DNA of 64,000 nt from Grimontia hollisae CIP 101886 (GTDB lineage: Bacteria > Pseudomonadota > Gammaproteobacteria > Enterobacterales > Vibrionaceae): NCBI RefSeq assembly GCF_000176515.1, contig NZ_ADAQ01000009.1, forward strand, positions 62,001-126,000, given 5' to 3'. The notes under the pieces were generated by a model. It was not told the DNA's origin. It did no database searches and was given only the letters and a program-made list of their open reading frames with translations. The translations under genes and the position numbers were made by a program. Shown one piece after another: positions 39,855-49,786 of the stretch. Each line of letters opens with the position of its first letter. The first letter of the stretch is position 1.

Positions 39855-39889
39855 CAATAGGCAGCCGCGTGATACACTGCTGCCTATTG
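39855..39889 (+). terminator. Hairpin between endA and rsmE
   Basis: CAATAGGCAG and CTGCCTATTG form a perfect 10-bp stem around a 15-base loop. The T tract that follows (TTCT) is poor, so it may be a weak terminator or mRNA-stabilising structure. Confidence 0.45.
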
Positions 39890-39910
39890 TTCTCCAGTCA
39901 TTAAAATACC

Positions 39911-40642
39911 ATGCGTATCCCAAGAATATTCCATCCTGAACCCTTGCCAGACACTGGCCGTGTTGCCCTGAGCGACGATGCAGCCAACCACGTTGGCCGT
40001 GTGCTTCGCATGCAGGCTGGTCAGGAGGTTCTATTATTTGATGGCAGTGGCGCAGAATTCCCGGCAGTGATTGCGGAATCGGGCAAAAAGTCAGTTACCG
40101 TCGATGTGGCTGAGCGCGTTGAGCGCAGCATCGAATCACCACTGGACTTGCATCTGGGACAGGTCATCAGCCGTGGCGACAAGATGGAATTTACCATCCA
40201 GAAATCGGTTGAGCTTGGCGTGAACGTGATCACTCCGCTTATCTCTGAGCGTTGTGGGGTCAAACTCAACGCTGACCGTTTTGACAAGAAATGGCAGCAG
40301 TGGCAGAAAATTGCTATTGCCGCATGCGAGCAGTGTGGACGCAACATTGTGCCGGAAGTCCGCCCTGTGATGTCTTTGGATGCGTGGATGCAAGAGCCTT
40401 TCGACGGACTGAAACTCAACCTTCATCCTCGTGCGAAATACTCTATCAACACCCTGCCGGAGCCTGTCAGCCGGTTGCGTTTGCTGATTGGCCCGGAAGG
40501 CGGCCTGTCATCAGAAGAAATTGCGCGAACCCGCAAGTTCGGGTTTGAAGAAACATTATTGGGGCCACGTGTTCTGCGCACAGAAACCGCAGCACTGACG
40601 GCGATAACAGCCTTGCAGGTTCGCTTCGGCGACCTCGGTTAA
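39911..40642 (+). CDS. rsmE: 16S rRNA (uracil-1498-N3)-methyltransferase RsmE
   Basis: RsmE methylates U1498 in helix 44 of 16S rRNA with SAM. The 243-residue protein has an N-terminal PUA-like domain (1-70, with [17 protein letters not shown]) and a SPOUT/trefoil-knot methyltransferase domain with [29 protein letters not shown] and [12 protein letters not shown], the knot that binds SAM. It is 13 bp before gshB, which it precedes in the conserved endA-rsmE-gshB-yqgE-ruvX order, so the two are likely co-transcribed. Confidence 0.96.
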   Translation: MRIPRIFHPEPLPDTGRVALSDDAANHVGRVLRMQAGQEVLLFDGSGAEFPAVIAESGKKSVTVDVAERVERSIESPLDLHLGQVISRGDKMEFTIQKSVELGVNVITPLISERCGVKLNADRFDKKWQQWQKIAIAACEQCGRNIVPEVRPVMSLDAWMQEPFDGLKLNLHPRAKYSINTLPEPVSRLRLLIGPEGGLSSEEIARTRKFGFEETLLGPRVLRTETAALTAITALQVRFGDLG

Positions 40643-40655
40643 TAAGGATAATTCA

Positions 40656-41603
40656 ATGATCAAACTGGGCGTAGTGATGGATCCGATTGAGTCCATCAAC
40701 ATCAAAAAAGACTCCACCTTTGCCATGATGCTGGAAGCACAAAAGCGCGGCTGGGAAATTCACTATATGCAGATGAATGACCTGTCCATGGAGCAAGGCA
40801 AAGCGCTGGCACGCACCAAAGTCGTGACCCTTGAAGAAAACCCGGAGAAGTGGTTCGAGGTAGTCAGCGAGCAGGAGATCGCACTGGCGGATCTGGATGC
40901 GGTCTTGATGCGCAAAGACCCACCGTTTGACACTGAATACATCTACGCAACCTACATTCTGGAGCGTGCAGAGGTAGAAGGTTGCCTTATCGTCAACAAG
41001 CCACAGAGCCTGCGTGACTGCAACGAGAAACTGTTCACAGCCTGGTTCCCGGAACACACCCCGACAACCCTGGTGACTCGCCGTGCTGAGCACATCAAAG
41101 CGTTTCAGGAAAAACATGGTGACGTGATCCTGAAGCCATTGGACGGCATGGGTGGCTCATCTATCTTCCGCGTGAAACAGGGCGATCCTAACCTCTCAGT
41201 GATCATCGAAACCCTGACAGGTCTCGGTAACAACTACTGCATGGCACAGACCTTTGTGCCTGACATCAGCAACGGCGACAAACGCATTCTGGTGGTAGAT
41301 GGTGAACCTATGCCTTACTGTCTGGCCCGTATTCCGGCCAAAGGCGAAACCCGTGGTAACCTTGCCGCCGGAGGTCGTGGTGAAGCGCGCCCATTGAGTG
41401 ACACCGACTGGGCGATTGCCCGTGCGGTTGCCCCTACGCTGAAAGAAAAAGGGTTGATCTTTGTCGGTCTGGATATCATCGGCGATAAACTGACAGAAAT
41501 CAATGTCACCAGCCCGACGTGTATCCGCGAGATCGAGGCCGCATTTGATATCAATATCTGCGGTAAACTGATGGATGCTATCGAAGCACGCCTACAGAAA
41601 TAA
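40656..41603 (+). CDS. gshB: Glutathione synthetase
   Basis: GshB ligates gamma-glutamylcysteine and glycine using ATP. The 315-residue ATP-grasp protein (E. coli 316) starts [20 protein letters not shown], contains [16 protein letters not shown], the ATP-grasp lysine and glycine loop [15 protein letters not shown], and the metal-ligand ending [13 protein letters not shown]. The start ATG at 40656 follows AAGGATAA. It is between rsmE and yqgE. Confidence 0.98.
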   Translation: MIKLGVVMDPIESINIKKDSTFAMMLEAQKRGWEIHYMQMNDLSMEQGKALARTKVVTLEENPEKWFEVVSEQEIALADLDAVLMRKDPPFDTEYIYATYILERAEVEGCLIVNKPQSLRDCNEKLFTAWFPEHTPTTLVTRRAEHIKAFQEKHGDVILKPLDGMGGSSIFRVKQGDPNLSVIIETLTGLGNNYCMAQTFVPDISNGDKRILVVDGEPMPYCLARIPAKGETRGNLAAGGRGEARPLSDTDWAIARAVAPTLKEKGLIFVGLDIIGDKLTEINVTSPTCIREIEAAFDINICGKLMDAIEARLQK

Positions 41604-41700
41604 CTGCAAGATGATCCGGGCAAAACCATCGCCCGGATCTGACTTTCCCTGGCTTACTGCCCATACTGGAAGTAAGCCCGTACGCAATAAAGGGCACAAT

Positions 41701-42276
41701 GTGAAAGGAACAATAAACCTAAAAAACCATTTTTTAGTCGCAATGCCCAGCATGGCAGATAAACGCTTCCAGCACAGCGTTGTTTACATGTGCGAACATA
41801 ATGAAGACGGCGCAATGGGATTGGTGATCAACCAACCCATCAACATTTCGATTGCCAATATGCTGGAGCAGATTGAGGTAGAGCGCGAGCAGGATGTCAC
41901 CCGTCCGGTCAGTCTGAATCAACCTGTGTTGTTTGGTGGCCCGGTGTCTGAAGATCGCGGCTTTGTCCTGCACAAGAATACAAAGCTATTTGGCTCTAGC
42001 ATCCAACTCTCCGAGGAGCTGACCGTCACCACCTCCAAAGATATTCTCAGCATTCTCGGCACTAACGAAGAGCCTGAGCAATTTATTGTTGCACTGGGTT
42101 ACGCCGGCTGGGATGCAGGTCAGCTGGAACAGGAGCTGGCAGAGAACAGCTGGCTGACGATTGAAGCCGATCCAACCGTGATTTTTGACACCCCAATCAA
42201 TGAGCGCTGGGAAAAAGCCCTCAAACAACTGGGCATCGACGCCCTGAACCTGTCCGCAGATGTCGGGCACGCATAA
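41701..42276 (+). CDS. yqgE: YqgE (AlgH-family) protein
   Basis: A 191-residue member of the UPF0301/AlgH family, of unknown biochemical function. The family core [39 protein letters not shown] and [15 protein letters not shown] is intact. The GTG at 41701, preceded by AAAGGG seven bases upstream, gives the family length; the open frame continues 126 bases further upstream through the gshB end but without family similarity. It lies between gshB and ruvX, and yqgE-ruvX is a conserved pair (10 bp apart). Confidence 0.9.
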   Translation: MKGTINLKNHFLVAMPSMADKRFQHSVVYMCEHNEDGAMGLVINQPINISIANMLEQIEVEREQDVTRPVSLNQPVLFGGPVSEDRGFVLHKNTKLFGSSIQLSEELTVTTSKDILSILGTNEEPEQFIVALGYAGWDAGQLEQELAENSWLTIEADPTVIFDTPINERWEKALKQLGIDALNLSADVGHA

Positions 42277-42285
42277 GAGTTTTCC

Positions 42286-42717
42286 ATGAGTAACATTCAA
42301 ACCGTGCTGGGTTTTGACTACGGCACCAAAAGCATTGGCGTGGCCATTGGTCAGGCCATCACCGGCACCGCACGTCCCCTCAAGGCACTGAAAGCCAAAG
42401 ACGGCATCCCAAGCTGGGAGGCTATCGAAGCCATATTGAAAGAATGGGCACCGGATTTGGTGGTGGTGGGCTTGCCGCTTGATTTACATGGCGGCGAGTT
42501 GGAAACCATTACTCCCCGCGCCCGCAAATTTGCCAACCGCCTGAAAGGGCGTTTCGGAGTCAATGTTGAACTGCATGATGAGCGCCTGACCACCACAGAA
42601 GCCCGCGCTTCCCTGTTTGAATACGGTGGCTACAAAGCGCTGGGCAAAGGGGAAATCGACAGCCAGTCAGCGGTGATCATTGTCGAAAGCTGGTTTGAAA
42701 ACCAATATAGCAAGTAG
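42286..42717 (+). CDS. ruvX: RuvX/YqgF Holliday-junction resolvase-like protein
   Basis: YqgF is an RNase H-fold nuclease that processes the 5' end of pre-16S rRNA. The 143 residues (E. coli 138) have the first acidic motif [15 protein letters not shown] (D11), the [12 protein letters not shown] motif, the [10 protein letters not shown] motif and the last acidic residue in [12 protein letters not shown]. The start ATG lies nine bases after the yqgE stop. Its stop codon lies in the arm of the terminator shared with pilU. Confidence 0.95.
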   Translation: MSNIQTVLGFDYGTKSIGVAIGQAITGTARPLKALKAKDGIPSWEAIEAILKEWAPDLVVVGLPLDLHGGELETITPRARKFANRLKGRFGVNVELHDERLTTTEARASLFEYGGYKALGKGEIDSQSAVIIVESWFENQYSK

Positions 42718-42746
42718 AAGAAAAGTGCCTTGGGCACTTTTCTTCT
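42716..42746. terminator. Bidirectional terminator between ruvX and pilU
   Basis: A perfect 14-bp stem (42716-42729 with 42733-42746) and a 3-base loop TTG, ending with T-rich sequence on each strand. It overlaps the last bases of ruvX. Confidence 0.93.
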
Positions 42747-42755
42747 ATGGGCAAC

Positions 42756-43871
42756 TTACCGACCTTCGATACTGACATTGGCCAGTGACAACCCTCCCGA
42801 AGACTCCTCCGCCATTTTCATCATCAGTTTCAGATCGTTTCGGGAGTCGGCATGGTGCAAAGCCTCTTCCTTCGATACCTTGCCGGCTTTGAAAAGGTCA
42901 AACAGAGACTGGTCGAACGTGCACATCCCCGCGTTTTTGCCTTTGCGGATAGTTTCTTTCAGTTCATGAAGCTCACCGCGGCGAATTAAGTCCGACACGT
43001 GAGAGGTGTTCAGCAGCAGCTCGTAAGCGCCATGGCGACCAATACCGCTGACATCCGGCACCAGCTGTTGCGCCAGAATGCCCCGCAAGTTTAGCGACAG
43101 ATCAAACAGGAACTGTTCACGCCGCTCTTTGGGCACCAGATGCAGCACCCGCTCCAGCGCCTGGTTGGCATTGTTGGCATGCAGGGTAGCAATACACAGG
43201 TGACCGGTTTCGGCAAACTGCATCGCGTATTCCATGGTTTCACGGGTACGGATTTCACCAATCATGATCATATCCGGCGCCTGGCGCAGCGAGTTTTTCA
43301 GCGCCACTTCATAGCTTTCGGTATCAATCCCAATCTCCCGCTGGGTAACGATGCACTTGTCATGCGGGTGGATAAATTCAATCGGGTCTTCCACCGTCAG
43401 GATATGGCCACTGCGGTGGCGGTTTCGGAACCCCACCATCGCCGCCATCGATGTCGATTTCCCCGAACCGGTGGCCCCAACAATCAGCACCAGACCGCGT
43501 TTGGCAATCGACAGGTCCTGGATCACGTCCGGCAAGCCGAGCGAATGAATATCTGGGATCTCGGTTTCAATACGGCGAAGTACCATGCCGGGCAAATCCC
43601 GTTGCCAGAATGCACTGACCCGGAACCGGCCATTAGGGATCACCAGTGCGAAATTTGCCTCCCGCTCTGAATAAAATTTTTGCCGGGTTTCACCGTCCAT
43701 GGCTTGATCAACCAGTGCTTTCACACCATCAAGATCCAGCACATCTCCCACAGGTTTCAGATTACCGTCAACCCGTAGCATACAGGCTGCACCCACTGTG
43801 ATGTAACAGTCAGAGGCGCGCTGCGCCAACATATTTTCAAGAAGCGGCTGAAGCCTGTTTTGTCCTTGCAT
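42756..43871 (-). CDS. pilU: Type IV pilus retraction-associated ATPase PilU
   Basis: PilU is a PilT-dependent accessory retraction ATPase. The 371-residue protein of the GspE/PilT family has Walker A GATGSGKSTS, the Asp box EDPIEFIHPHDKC, Walker B MIGEIRTRETME and the His box HLCIATLHANNA. It follows pilT after 2 bp, the vibrio pilT-pilU order, so both are co-transcribed. The start ATG at 43871 gives the family N-terminus MQGQNRLQPLLENMLAQ. The C-terminus is longer than in PilT. Confidence 0.95.
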   Translation of the reverse strand: MQGQNRLQPLLENMLAQRASDCYITVGAACMLRVDGNLKPVGDVLDLDGVKALVDQAMDGETRQKFYSEREANFALVIPNGRFRVSAFWQRDLPGMVLRRIETEIPDIHSLGLPDVIQDLSIAKRGLVLIVGATGSGKSTSMAAMVGFRNRHRSGHILTVEDPIEFIHPHDKCIVTQREIGIDTESYEVALKNSLRQAPDMIMIGEIRTRETMEYAMQFAETGHLCIATLHANNANQALERVLHLVPKERREQFLFDLSLNLRGILAQQLVPDVSGIGRHGAYELLLNTSHVSDLIRRGELHELKETIRKGKNAGMCTFDQSLFDLFKAGKVSKEEALHHADSRNDLKLMMKMAEESSGGLSLANVSIEGR

Positions 43872-43873
43872 GA

Positions 43874-44911
43874 TTAAAAGCCCATTCCTGCGTTATCCAT
43901 GGCCTTGTTAGCCTCTGCCGTATCCACCAGTCCCTGCATTGTCAGGTTCCGCAATGATTGTTCCATGGTCTGCATGCCAAGGCCCGAGCCAGTCTGGATC
44001 ATCGAGTACATCTGCGCGACCTTGTCTTCACGGATAAGGTTACGGATAGCTGGCGTGGCAATCATCACTTCATGGGCGGCAATCCGGCCTCCTGCTACTT
44101 GCTTCACCAGTTTTTGCGATACCACTGCGCGCAACGATTCTGACAGCATCGAGCGCACCATAGGTTTATCGGCTCCCGGGAAAACATCAATAATACGGTC
44201 AATGGTTTTCGCGGCACTGGATGTATGCAGCGTACCAAACACTAGGTGACCGGTTTCAGCCGCGGTCAGGGCGAGACTGATGGTTTCCTTGTCACGCAGC
44301 TCACCCACTAAAATTACATCCGGGTCTTCACGCAATGCCGAGCGAAGTGCGTTATTGAAAGAGTGGGTGTCACGGTGCACTTCACGTTGGTTAATCAGGC
44401 AGTTTTTCTGCGCATGGATAAACTCAATCGGATCTTCGATAGTCAGGATATGGCGGTGCTGGTTGTTGTTTATCTGGTCGATCATCGCCGCCAGCGTGGT
44501 GGATTTACCGGAACCTGTAGGGCCAGTCACCAGCACCAGTCCTTTCTGGTACTCGGTAAATTGCTTGAACACTGCCGGCGCATTGATGGCTTCCAGTGTC
44601 GGAATATTGGAGGGAATGCTACGGAACACCGCCGCACAGCCACGGGACTGGTGAAAAGCATTAACACGGAAGCGGCCCACGGCGGCCAGCTCAAACGAGA
44701 AATCAACTTCGAGGTTTTGTTCAAACTCCCGTTGCTGGGCTTCGTTCATGATATCAAAGACAAGACGGTGCACGACATTGTGGTCCAGTGGCGGCAAGCT
44801 CAGCTTGCGGACATCACCATCTACGCGGACCATTGGGGGAACCCCTGCTGAAAGATGTAGATCTGACGCGTTATGCTTTACACTAAAGTCCAGTAATTCA
44901 GTTATATCCAT
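43874..44911 (-). CDS. pilT: Type IV pilus twitching motility ATPase PilT
   Basis: PilT is the hexameric AAA+ motor that retracts type IV pili, used for DNA uptake and surface motility. The 345 residues contain Walker A GPTGSGKSTT, Asp box LTIEDPIEFIHA, Walker B ILVGELRDKETI, His box LVFGTLHTSSA and the C-terminal AIRNLIRE retraction motif. Its start is only 26 bp from yggS, transcribed the other way, so the promoters must overlap. The pilT-pilU/yggS arrangement is typical for vibrios. Confidence 0.97.
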   Translation of the reverse strand: MDITELLDFSVKHNASDLHLSAGVPPMVRVDGDVRKLSLPPLDHNVVHRLVFDIMNEAQQREFEQNLEVDFSFELAAVGRFRVNAFHQSRGCAAVFRSIPSNIPTLEAINAPAVFKQFTEYQKGLVLVTGPTGSGKSTTLAAMIDQINNNQHRHILTIEDPIEFIHAQKNCLINQREVHRDTHSFNNALRSALREDPDVILVGELRDKETISLALTAAETGHLVFGTLHTSSAAKTIDRIIDVFPGADKPMVRSMLSESLRAVVSQKLVKQVAGGRIAAHEVMIATPAIRNLIREDKVAQMYSMIQTGSGLGMQTMEQSLRNLTMQGLVDTAEANKAMDNAGMGF

Positions 44912-44937
44912 TAACCCGTTTCCTCGCAGAATGAATC

Positions 44938-45642
44938 ATGTGTAGTATCAGACAAAACCTAGAGCAGGTCACCAGCCAAATAGACAGTGCCGCACAAAAA
45001 TGCGGGAGAAACGCCTCCGCCGTGCAACTGCTGGCTGTCAGCAAGACCAAACCCATTGAGGCTATCGCAGACGCTGTAGAAGCCGGACAAACCCGCTTCG
45101 GTGAAAACTACGTGCAGGAAGGGGTAGAGAAAATCACCCACTTCCGTGACATTCACCCTCACCTTGAGTGGCATTTTATCGGCCCTATCCAGTCCAACAA
45201 AACCCGCCTGATAGCGGAACATTTTGACTGGGTACACTCTATCGACCGCAGTAAAGTCGCCCATCGCCTCAGTGAACAGCGTCCAGCAGACTTGCCACCG
45301 CTACAGGTGCTTATCCAGGTCAACACCAGTGGTGAAGCGTCGAAATCCGGCATTGGATTTGATGATGTTAAAGCCCTGGCTGAGGAAATTGATGCGCTGC
45401 CAAACCTGACCCTGCGCGGTCTGATGTGCATTCCACAGCCGGAAGAAGATCACCAGAAGCAGCTTGACGCCTTTGCGCCATTGTCTGCGCTGTTTGAAAC
45501 AATGAAAGCAAGCCGCCCTGACTTTGATACCCTGTCGATGGGCATGAGCGGCGACATGGATGCAGCGATTGCTTCCGGCAGTACCATGGTGCGCATTGGC
45601 ACCGCCATTTTTGGTGCACGTGACTATAGCAAGCGCCAGTAA
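44938..45642 (+). CDS. yggS: Pyridoxal phosphate homeostasis protein YggS
   Basis: YggS (PLPBP family) is a PLP-carrying protein that regulates vitamin B6 and amino acid pools. The 234 residues form a TIM barrel with the PLP-binding lysine K36 in LLAVSKTKP, FGENYVQE, WHFIGPIQSNK and the C-terminal LSMGMSGDMDAAI. The gene is divergent from pilT and 49 bp before proC; with yggT and yggU it forms the conserved pilT/yggS-proC-yggT cluster. Confidence 0.96.
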   Translation: MCSIRQNLEQVTSQIDSAAQKCGRNASAVQLLAVSKTKPIEAIADAVEAGQTRFGENYVQEGVEKITHFRDIHPHLEWHFIGPIQSNKTRLIAEHFDWVHSIDRSKVAHRLSEQRPADLPPLQVLIQVNTSGEASKSGIGFDDVKALAEEIDALPNLTLRGLMCIPQPEEDHQKQLDAFAPLSALFETMKASRPDFDTLSMGMSGDMDAAIASGSTMVRIGTAIFGARDYSKRQ

Positions 45643-45691
45643 GACACTATGTAGCGGCGTTGACACCGCCTCACTAAAGGAACAGAGATTG

Positions 45692-46510
45692 ATGGAACAC
45701 CGTACAATCGCCTTTATCGGTGCCGGAAATATGGCCCGTTCAATCATTGCCGGGCTGGTTCAATCCGGTTATCCGGCAGAAAACATTACCGCCGTAAACC
45801 GCACAGCGGAGAAAAGTGCCGCCTTCCGCGACACCTTTGGCGTTCATGCCAACGAAGATGCGGTTGCCAGCGCAAAGCAGGCTGACGTGGTGGTTCTTGG
45901 GGTTAAACCGCAAGGGATGGAAGAGCTGCTGGCCTCGATGCAAGCCGTTGACTGGTCAGAAAAACTGGTTATTTCCATTGCGGCAGGCATTTCAATCGCC
46001 CGCCTGTGTGAAATGGCTGGCGCGCCGCTGAAACTGGTTCGCGTGATGCCAAACACCCCTTCACTGGTAGGGGAAGGGATGAGCGGCCTGTATGCGCCTG
46101 ATTCAGTCTCTGACGCCGACCGCACTTTCTCTGGCGATCTGCTCAGTGCCGTCGGCAAAGTGTGCTGGGTCGAGGATGAATCCGGCATCAATGGCGTGAT
46201 TGCTGCCGCTGGCAGCGCCCCGGCTTACTTCTTCCTGTTTATGGAGGCGATGCAAAAAGAAGCCGAGCGTCAGGGCTTTGATAAACAGACGGCAAGGGCA
46301 CTTGTGCAACAGGCAGCACTCGGCGCAGCAAAAATGGTGGTTGCCAACCCGGACACGGAACTGGCAACCTTAAGGGAACAAGTTACGTCCAAAGGCGGCA
46401 CCACCGCCGAGGCACTGAACGTATTCAATAACAACCAACTCACAGAAACGGTCTCTGAAGCCATGCAGGCTGCAGTGCGCCGCGCCGAAGAGATGGAATC
46501 GCTATTTTAG
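45692..46510 (+). CDS. proC: Pyrroline-5-carboxylate reductase
   Basis: ProC reduces 1-pyrroline-5-carboxylate to proline with NADPH. The 272-residue protein is obtained from ATG 45692, preceded by AAAGGAAC; a longer frame from 45560 runs in the yggS end and is discarded. It has the Rossmann motif FIGAGNMARSII (8-19), GVKPQGMEELL, the VRVMPNTPSLVGEGM loop and the C-terminal SPGGTT-equivalent TSKGGTTAEAL of the dimerisation domain. Confidence 0.97.
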   Translation: MEHRTIAFIGAGNMARSIIAGLVQSGYPAENITAVNRTAEKSAAFRDTFGVHANEDAVASAKQADVVVLGVKPQGMEELLASMQAVDWSEKLVISIAAGISIARLCEMAGAPLKLVRVMPNTPSLVGEGMSGLYAPDSVSDADRTFSGDLLSAVGKVCWVEDESGINGVIAAAGSAPAYFFLFMEAMQKEAERQGFDKQTARALVQQAALGAAKMVVANPDTELATLREQVTSKGGTTAEALNVFNNNQLTETVSEAMQAAVRRAEEMESLF

Positions 46511-46519
46511 GGCTACTTT

Positions 46520-47086
46520 ATGAACTCGATGACTTTTCTCGTTTCAACCCTGTTCGACCTTTACATCATGGTGGTGTTGCTCCGGGTCTGGTTGCAATGG
46601 GCACGTGCAGACTTCTACAACCCATTCAGCCAGTTTGTGGTAAAAGCTACCCAACCGGTGGTTGCACCGCTTCGCCGTATTATCCCATCTATTGGCAGCC
46701 TGGATTTAGCAACCGTGCTGTTCGCGTACCTGCTGTGTGTGGCGAAGTTTTTCACCCTGCAATTGGTTGGCTCAGGCACCCTGGTGTTTGATTCCAGCTA
46801 CTTACTGATTGGTCTGGTTGCGGTGGTTAAAGCTGCCGGTGGCCTGCTGTTCTGGGTGCTTATCCTGCGCGCTATCCTGAGCTGGGTCAGCCAGGGCCGC
46901 AGCCCTATCGAATATGTGATGATTCAGCTGACTGAGCCGCTGGTGGCGCCAATCCGCCGGGTTATCCCACCACTGGGCGGACTGGATCTCAGTATCCTGT
47001 TCCTGTTTATTGCACTGCAGTTCCTGAATTTCTTTATCGGCGACCTGCTGAGCCCATTCTTCGGCAACCTGTGGTTTGTGCTGTAA
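46520..47086 (+). CDS. yggT: YggT-family integral membrane protein
   Basis: A 188-residue protein with the tandem YGGT repeats: each half has a hydrophobic hairpin and the motif of type NPFSQFVVKATQPVVAPLRRIIP (about 31-55) and SPIEYVMIQLTEPLVAPIRRVIPPLGG (second copy). Four hydrophobic helices are visible. YggT is associated with osmotic resistance; its biochemical role is unsettled. It is nine bases after proC and three bases before yggU. Confidence 0.92.
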   Translation: MNSMTFLVSTLFDLYIMVVLLRVWLQWARADFYNPFSQFVVKATQPVVAPLRRIIPSIGSLDLATVLFAYLLCVAKFFTLQLVGSGTLVFDSSYLLIGLVAVVKAAGGLLFWVLILRAILSWVSQGRSPIEYVMIQLTEPLVAPIRRVIPPLGGLDLSILFLFIALQFLNFFIGDLLSPFFGNLWFVL

Positions 47087-47089
47087 GTC

Positions 47090-47395
47090 ATGAGCGCGCC
47101 ACACCCTGCCTGGCTGGAAAACGATGACCTGATCTTAAGGCTCTACATCCAGCCCAAAGCAAGCCGGGACCAATGGATGGGGCAACATGGCGAGGAGATA
47201 AAACTCGCCATCACTGCCCCACCGGTTGATGGTAAAGCCAACGCCCACCTCACCAAATTCCTGTCGAAACAGTTCAAAGTGGCCAAAAGCCAGATTGATA
47301 TTGAAAAAGGTGAGCTTGGCAGGCACAAGCAGGTGCGTATTCACCGCCCGGTGCTTTGCCCGGATGCCATCAGTGATCTGCTCCCTGCCTTTTAG
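47090..47395 (+). CDS. yggU: YggU-family DUF167 protein
   Basis: A 101-residue DUF167 (UPF0235) protein. It has the family signature [37 protein letters not shown] and [11 protein letters not shown]. The function of the family is unknown. It starts three bases after yggT, so it is likely translated from the same message. Confidence 0.93.
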   Translation: MSAPHPAWLENDDLILRLYIQPKASRDQWMGQHGEEIKLAITAPPVDGKANAHLTKFLSKQFKVAKSQIDIEKGELGRHKQVRIHRPVLCPDAISDLLPAF

Positions 47396-47471
47396 ATGTA
47401 CTGCAAAGTGCGCCCTGCCGGGTTTATCCCGAGCCGGGCGCACAGGTTTCACCCGACAAGGATACTGAGTC

Positions 47472-47906
47472 ATGAAACGTTTTTTCTTGCCCCTTATCAG
47501 CGCCCTGATACTGCTCTCCCCTTTGGCACAGGCCGGACAGTCCAAAGACATCGGCACGCTGGAAGTCCACTACTCTGCATTTAACTCAACCTTTATCACC
47601 CCGCAGGTTGCCAAGGCCTACAACCTGACACGCAGTGGTGTGAACGCCATCATTAACATCGCGGTTCTCGATAAAGCCCAGTCCGGCAAACCGGCCCTGA
47701 CCGCCACGCTCACCGGTGAAGCACGAAACCTGCTCGGCACCCGAAAACCGCTGGTTTTTCGCGAGGTGCGGGAAGGTGACGCGATTTACTACCTGGCAGA
47801 ACTTCGGTTTGCCAACGAGGAAAATTACACCTTCACTATAGATATCAGCGCGGAAGGAAACCGCAGCGGAAAACTGACCTTTAACCAGGTGTTTTACGCT
47901 GACTGA
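47472..47906 (+). CDS. Secreted DUF4426-family protein
   Basis: A 144-residue protein with a clear signal peptide (residues 1-21, LLSPLAQAGQ) followed by a beta-rich domain with the LEVHYSAFNSTFI start, RSGVNAIINIAVLDK and the conserved FREVREGDAIYYLAELRF. This resembles the DUF4426 family found next to yggU and rdgB in gammaproteobacteria; its function is unknown. A periplasmic location follows from the signal. It has its own start at ATG 47472 and a terminator downstream. Confidence 0.82.
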   Translation: MKRFFLPLISALILLSPLAQAGQSKDIGTLEVHYSAFNSTFITPQVAKAYNLTRSGVNAIINIAVLDKAQSGKPALTATLTGEARNLLGTRKPLVFREVREGDAIYYLAELRFANEENYTFTIDISAEGNRSGKLTFNQVFYAD

Positions 47907-47928
47907 ATACAGGGAATTCAGGTATCAT

Positions 47929-47953
47929 GGCGCCCGATTGCGGCGCCTTTTTT
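47929..47953 (+). terminator. Terminator after the DUF4426 gene
   Basis: GGCGCC (47929-47934) and GGCGCC (47942-47947) pair as a 6-bp stem with a 7-base loop, followed by six T. Confidence 0.85.
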
Positions 47954-47998
47954 ATTGGAACAACGCATTCGCAGCCGTATTAATTTCAGGAGAAAACG

Positions 47999-48598
47999 AT
48001 GAGCAAAGTGGTTCTGGCGACAGGTAACGCCGGTAAAGTGAAAGAAATGGCTGATCTGCTGCAGGATTTCGGCCTTGAAGTTTTCGCACAAAGCGAATTC
48101 GCGGTAAAAGACGCCGAAGAAACCGGCACCACTTTTATCGAAAATGCCATCATCAAAGCGCGCCATGCGGCCAAGGAAACCGGTCTGCCTGCCATTGCTG
48201 ATGATTCCGGCCTGGAAGTGGATTACCTCAACGGTGCGCCAGGCGTTTACAGCGCGCGTTTTGCCGGAGAAGGCAAAGGCGATCAGGCGAACCTGGAAAA
48301 ACTGCTGGAATGCATGGCAGATGCACCGGATGACAAACGCACGGCTCGCTTCCATTGCGTACTGGTTTACATGCGTCACGCCAATGACCCAACACCACTG
48401 GTTTGCCACGGCACGTTTGAAGGCTCCATTGCCCGCGAGCCGTCCGGTTCACACGGCTTTGGCTACGATCCGGTGTTCTTCGTTGAAGAGTACGGCTGCA
48501 CTCTGGCAAACATTGAGCCTGCAGTGAAAAAACAAATTTCGCACCGTGGCCAGGCGCTGAAAAAGCTGTTTGCGGCCATGCGCGAAGAGAAGAAGTAA
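47999..48598 (+). CDS. rdgB: XTP/dITP pyrophosphatase RdgB
   Basis: RdgB hydrolyses non-canonical purine triphosphates (dITP, XTP) and prevents their incorporation into DNA. The 199-residue protein of the Ham1 family starts [16 protein letters not shown], has [11 protein letters not shown], the metal-binding [20 protein letters not shown], and the C-terminal GFGYDPVF and [10 protein letters not shown] motifs. The start ATG at 47999 follows GGAGAAAAC. It is six bases before hemW, conserved with it. Confidence 0.97.
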   Translation: MSKVVLATGNAGKVKEMADLLQDFGLEVFAQSEFAVKDAEETGTTFIENAIIKARHAAKETGLPAIADDSGLEVDYLNGAPGVYSARFAGEGKGDQANLEKLLECMADAPDDKRTARFHCVLVYMRHANDPTPLVCHGTFEGSIAREPSGSHGFGYDPVFFVEEYGCTLANIEPAVKKQISHRGQALKKLFAAMREEKK

Positions 48599-48604
48599 AT
48601 CCCG

Positions 48605-49759
48605 ATGGCGGTTCACATTCCCCTGAGCCTTTATGTCCACATCCCCTGGTGTGTACAAAAGTGCCCGTATTGCGATTTCAACTCCCACACCCTGAAAGGC
48701 GATGTGCCGGAGCGGGATTATATTGATGCCCTGCTCGATGACCTGAGAAAAGACCTCAACCGTTTCCATGGGGTCAGTGGACGCGAGTTGTCTTCCATTT
48801 TCATCGGTGGTGGCACACCAAGTCTGGTGTCACCAGAGGAAATCGCCCGTTTGCTGCAAGGCATTGAGGCACAAATCCCGTTTGCAGATGACATTGAAAT
48901 CACCATGGAAGCCAACCCGGGCACGGTGGAAGCAGACAAGTTTGTCGCTTACCGTAAGGCGGGGGTGAACCGCATATCCATTGGCGTACAAAGCTTTGAT
49001 AACCAAAAGCTCGCCCGCCTTGGCCGTATCCATGGCGCGGACGAAGCCATCCGTGCTGCCAGACTGGCGCATGAAGCCGATCTGAACAGCTTTAACCTCG
49101 ATTTGATGCACGGCCTGCCTGACCAGACACTGGAAGGGGCGCTGGACGATCTCAGACAGGCGATTGCGCTTAATCCGCCGCACCTTTCGTGGTATCAGCT
49201 TACCATCGAACCCAATACTCAGTATTACTCCAAGCCGCCAACCCTGCCGGATGATGATGACCTTTGGGACATTTTTGAACAGGGCCACGCGCTGCTGACA
49301 GAAGCCGGTTATGTGCAATATGAAACCTCGGGTTACAGCAAACCGGGATTCCAGTGCCGCCATAACCTCAACTACTGGCGTTTTGGTGATTACCTTGGCA
49401 TTGGCTGTGGCGCACACGGCAAAGTCACTCTGGAAGACAACACCGTAAAACGCACCGTAAAAGTGAAACACCCGCGCGGGTATCTCGACCCGGATAACGC
49501 GTACCTCAGCGAAATCATTACCGTTGAAGCCAGTGAGCTGCCATTCGAGTTTTTCATGAACCGGTTCCGTCTGGTTGAACCCTGCCCGAAAGCTGATTAT
49601 CCAGCGAGGACCGGGTTGTCCTTGGATACTGTGGAAGCCCCTCTTCGCCATGCGATCATAGAAGGCCTGCTGACTGAAACGCAGACCCATTGGCAGGTCA
49701 CAGAAAAAGGCCGCCTGTTCCTGAACGATCTTCTCGCCAACTTCATCGGCGAACAGTGA
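48605..49759 (+). CDS. hemW: Radical SAM heme chaperone HemW
   Basis: HemW (YggW) is a heme-binding radical SAM protein thought to insert heme into cytochromes. The 384 residues begin with SLYVHIPWCVQKCPYCDFNSH, in which CxxxCxxC (C16, C20, C23) binds the [4Fe-4S] cluster. The second motif GGGTPSLVSPEE and the SAM-binding ITMEANPGT and RISIGVQSF segments are present. It differs from the true HemN oxidase by lacking its N-terminal extension. It follows rdgB as in E. coli. Confidence 0.95.
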   Translation: MAVHIPLSLYVHIPWCVQKCPYCDFNSHTLKGDVPERDYIDALLDDLRKDLNRFHGVSGRELSSIFIGGGTPSLVSPEEIARLLQGIEAQIPFADDIEITMEANPGTVEADKFVAYRKAGVNRISIGVQSFDNQKLARLGRIHGADEAIRAARLAHEADLNSFNLDLMHGLPDQTLEGALDDLRQAIALNPPHLSWYQLTIEPNTQYYSKPPTLPDDDDLWDIFEQGHALLTEAGYVQYETSGYSKPGFQCRHNLNYWRFGDYLGIGCGAHGKVTLEDNTVKRTVKVKHPRGYLDPDNAYLSEIITVEASELPFEFFMNRFRLVEPCPKADYPARTGLSLDTVEAPLRHAIIEGLLTETQTHWQVTEKGRLFLNDLLANFIGEQ

Positions 49760-49786
49760 TAGCCCCAGATTGAAAAGGGATAAAAA

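Noticed and set aside
41575..41700. YqgE extended upstream to 41575
   Set aside because: The added residues overlap the gshB end and show no family similarity; GTG 41701 has a good ribosome binding site.
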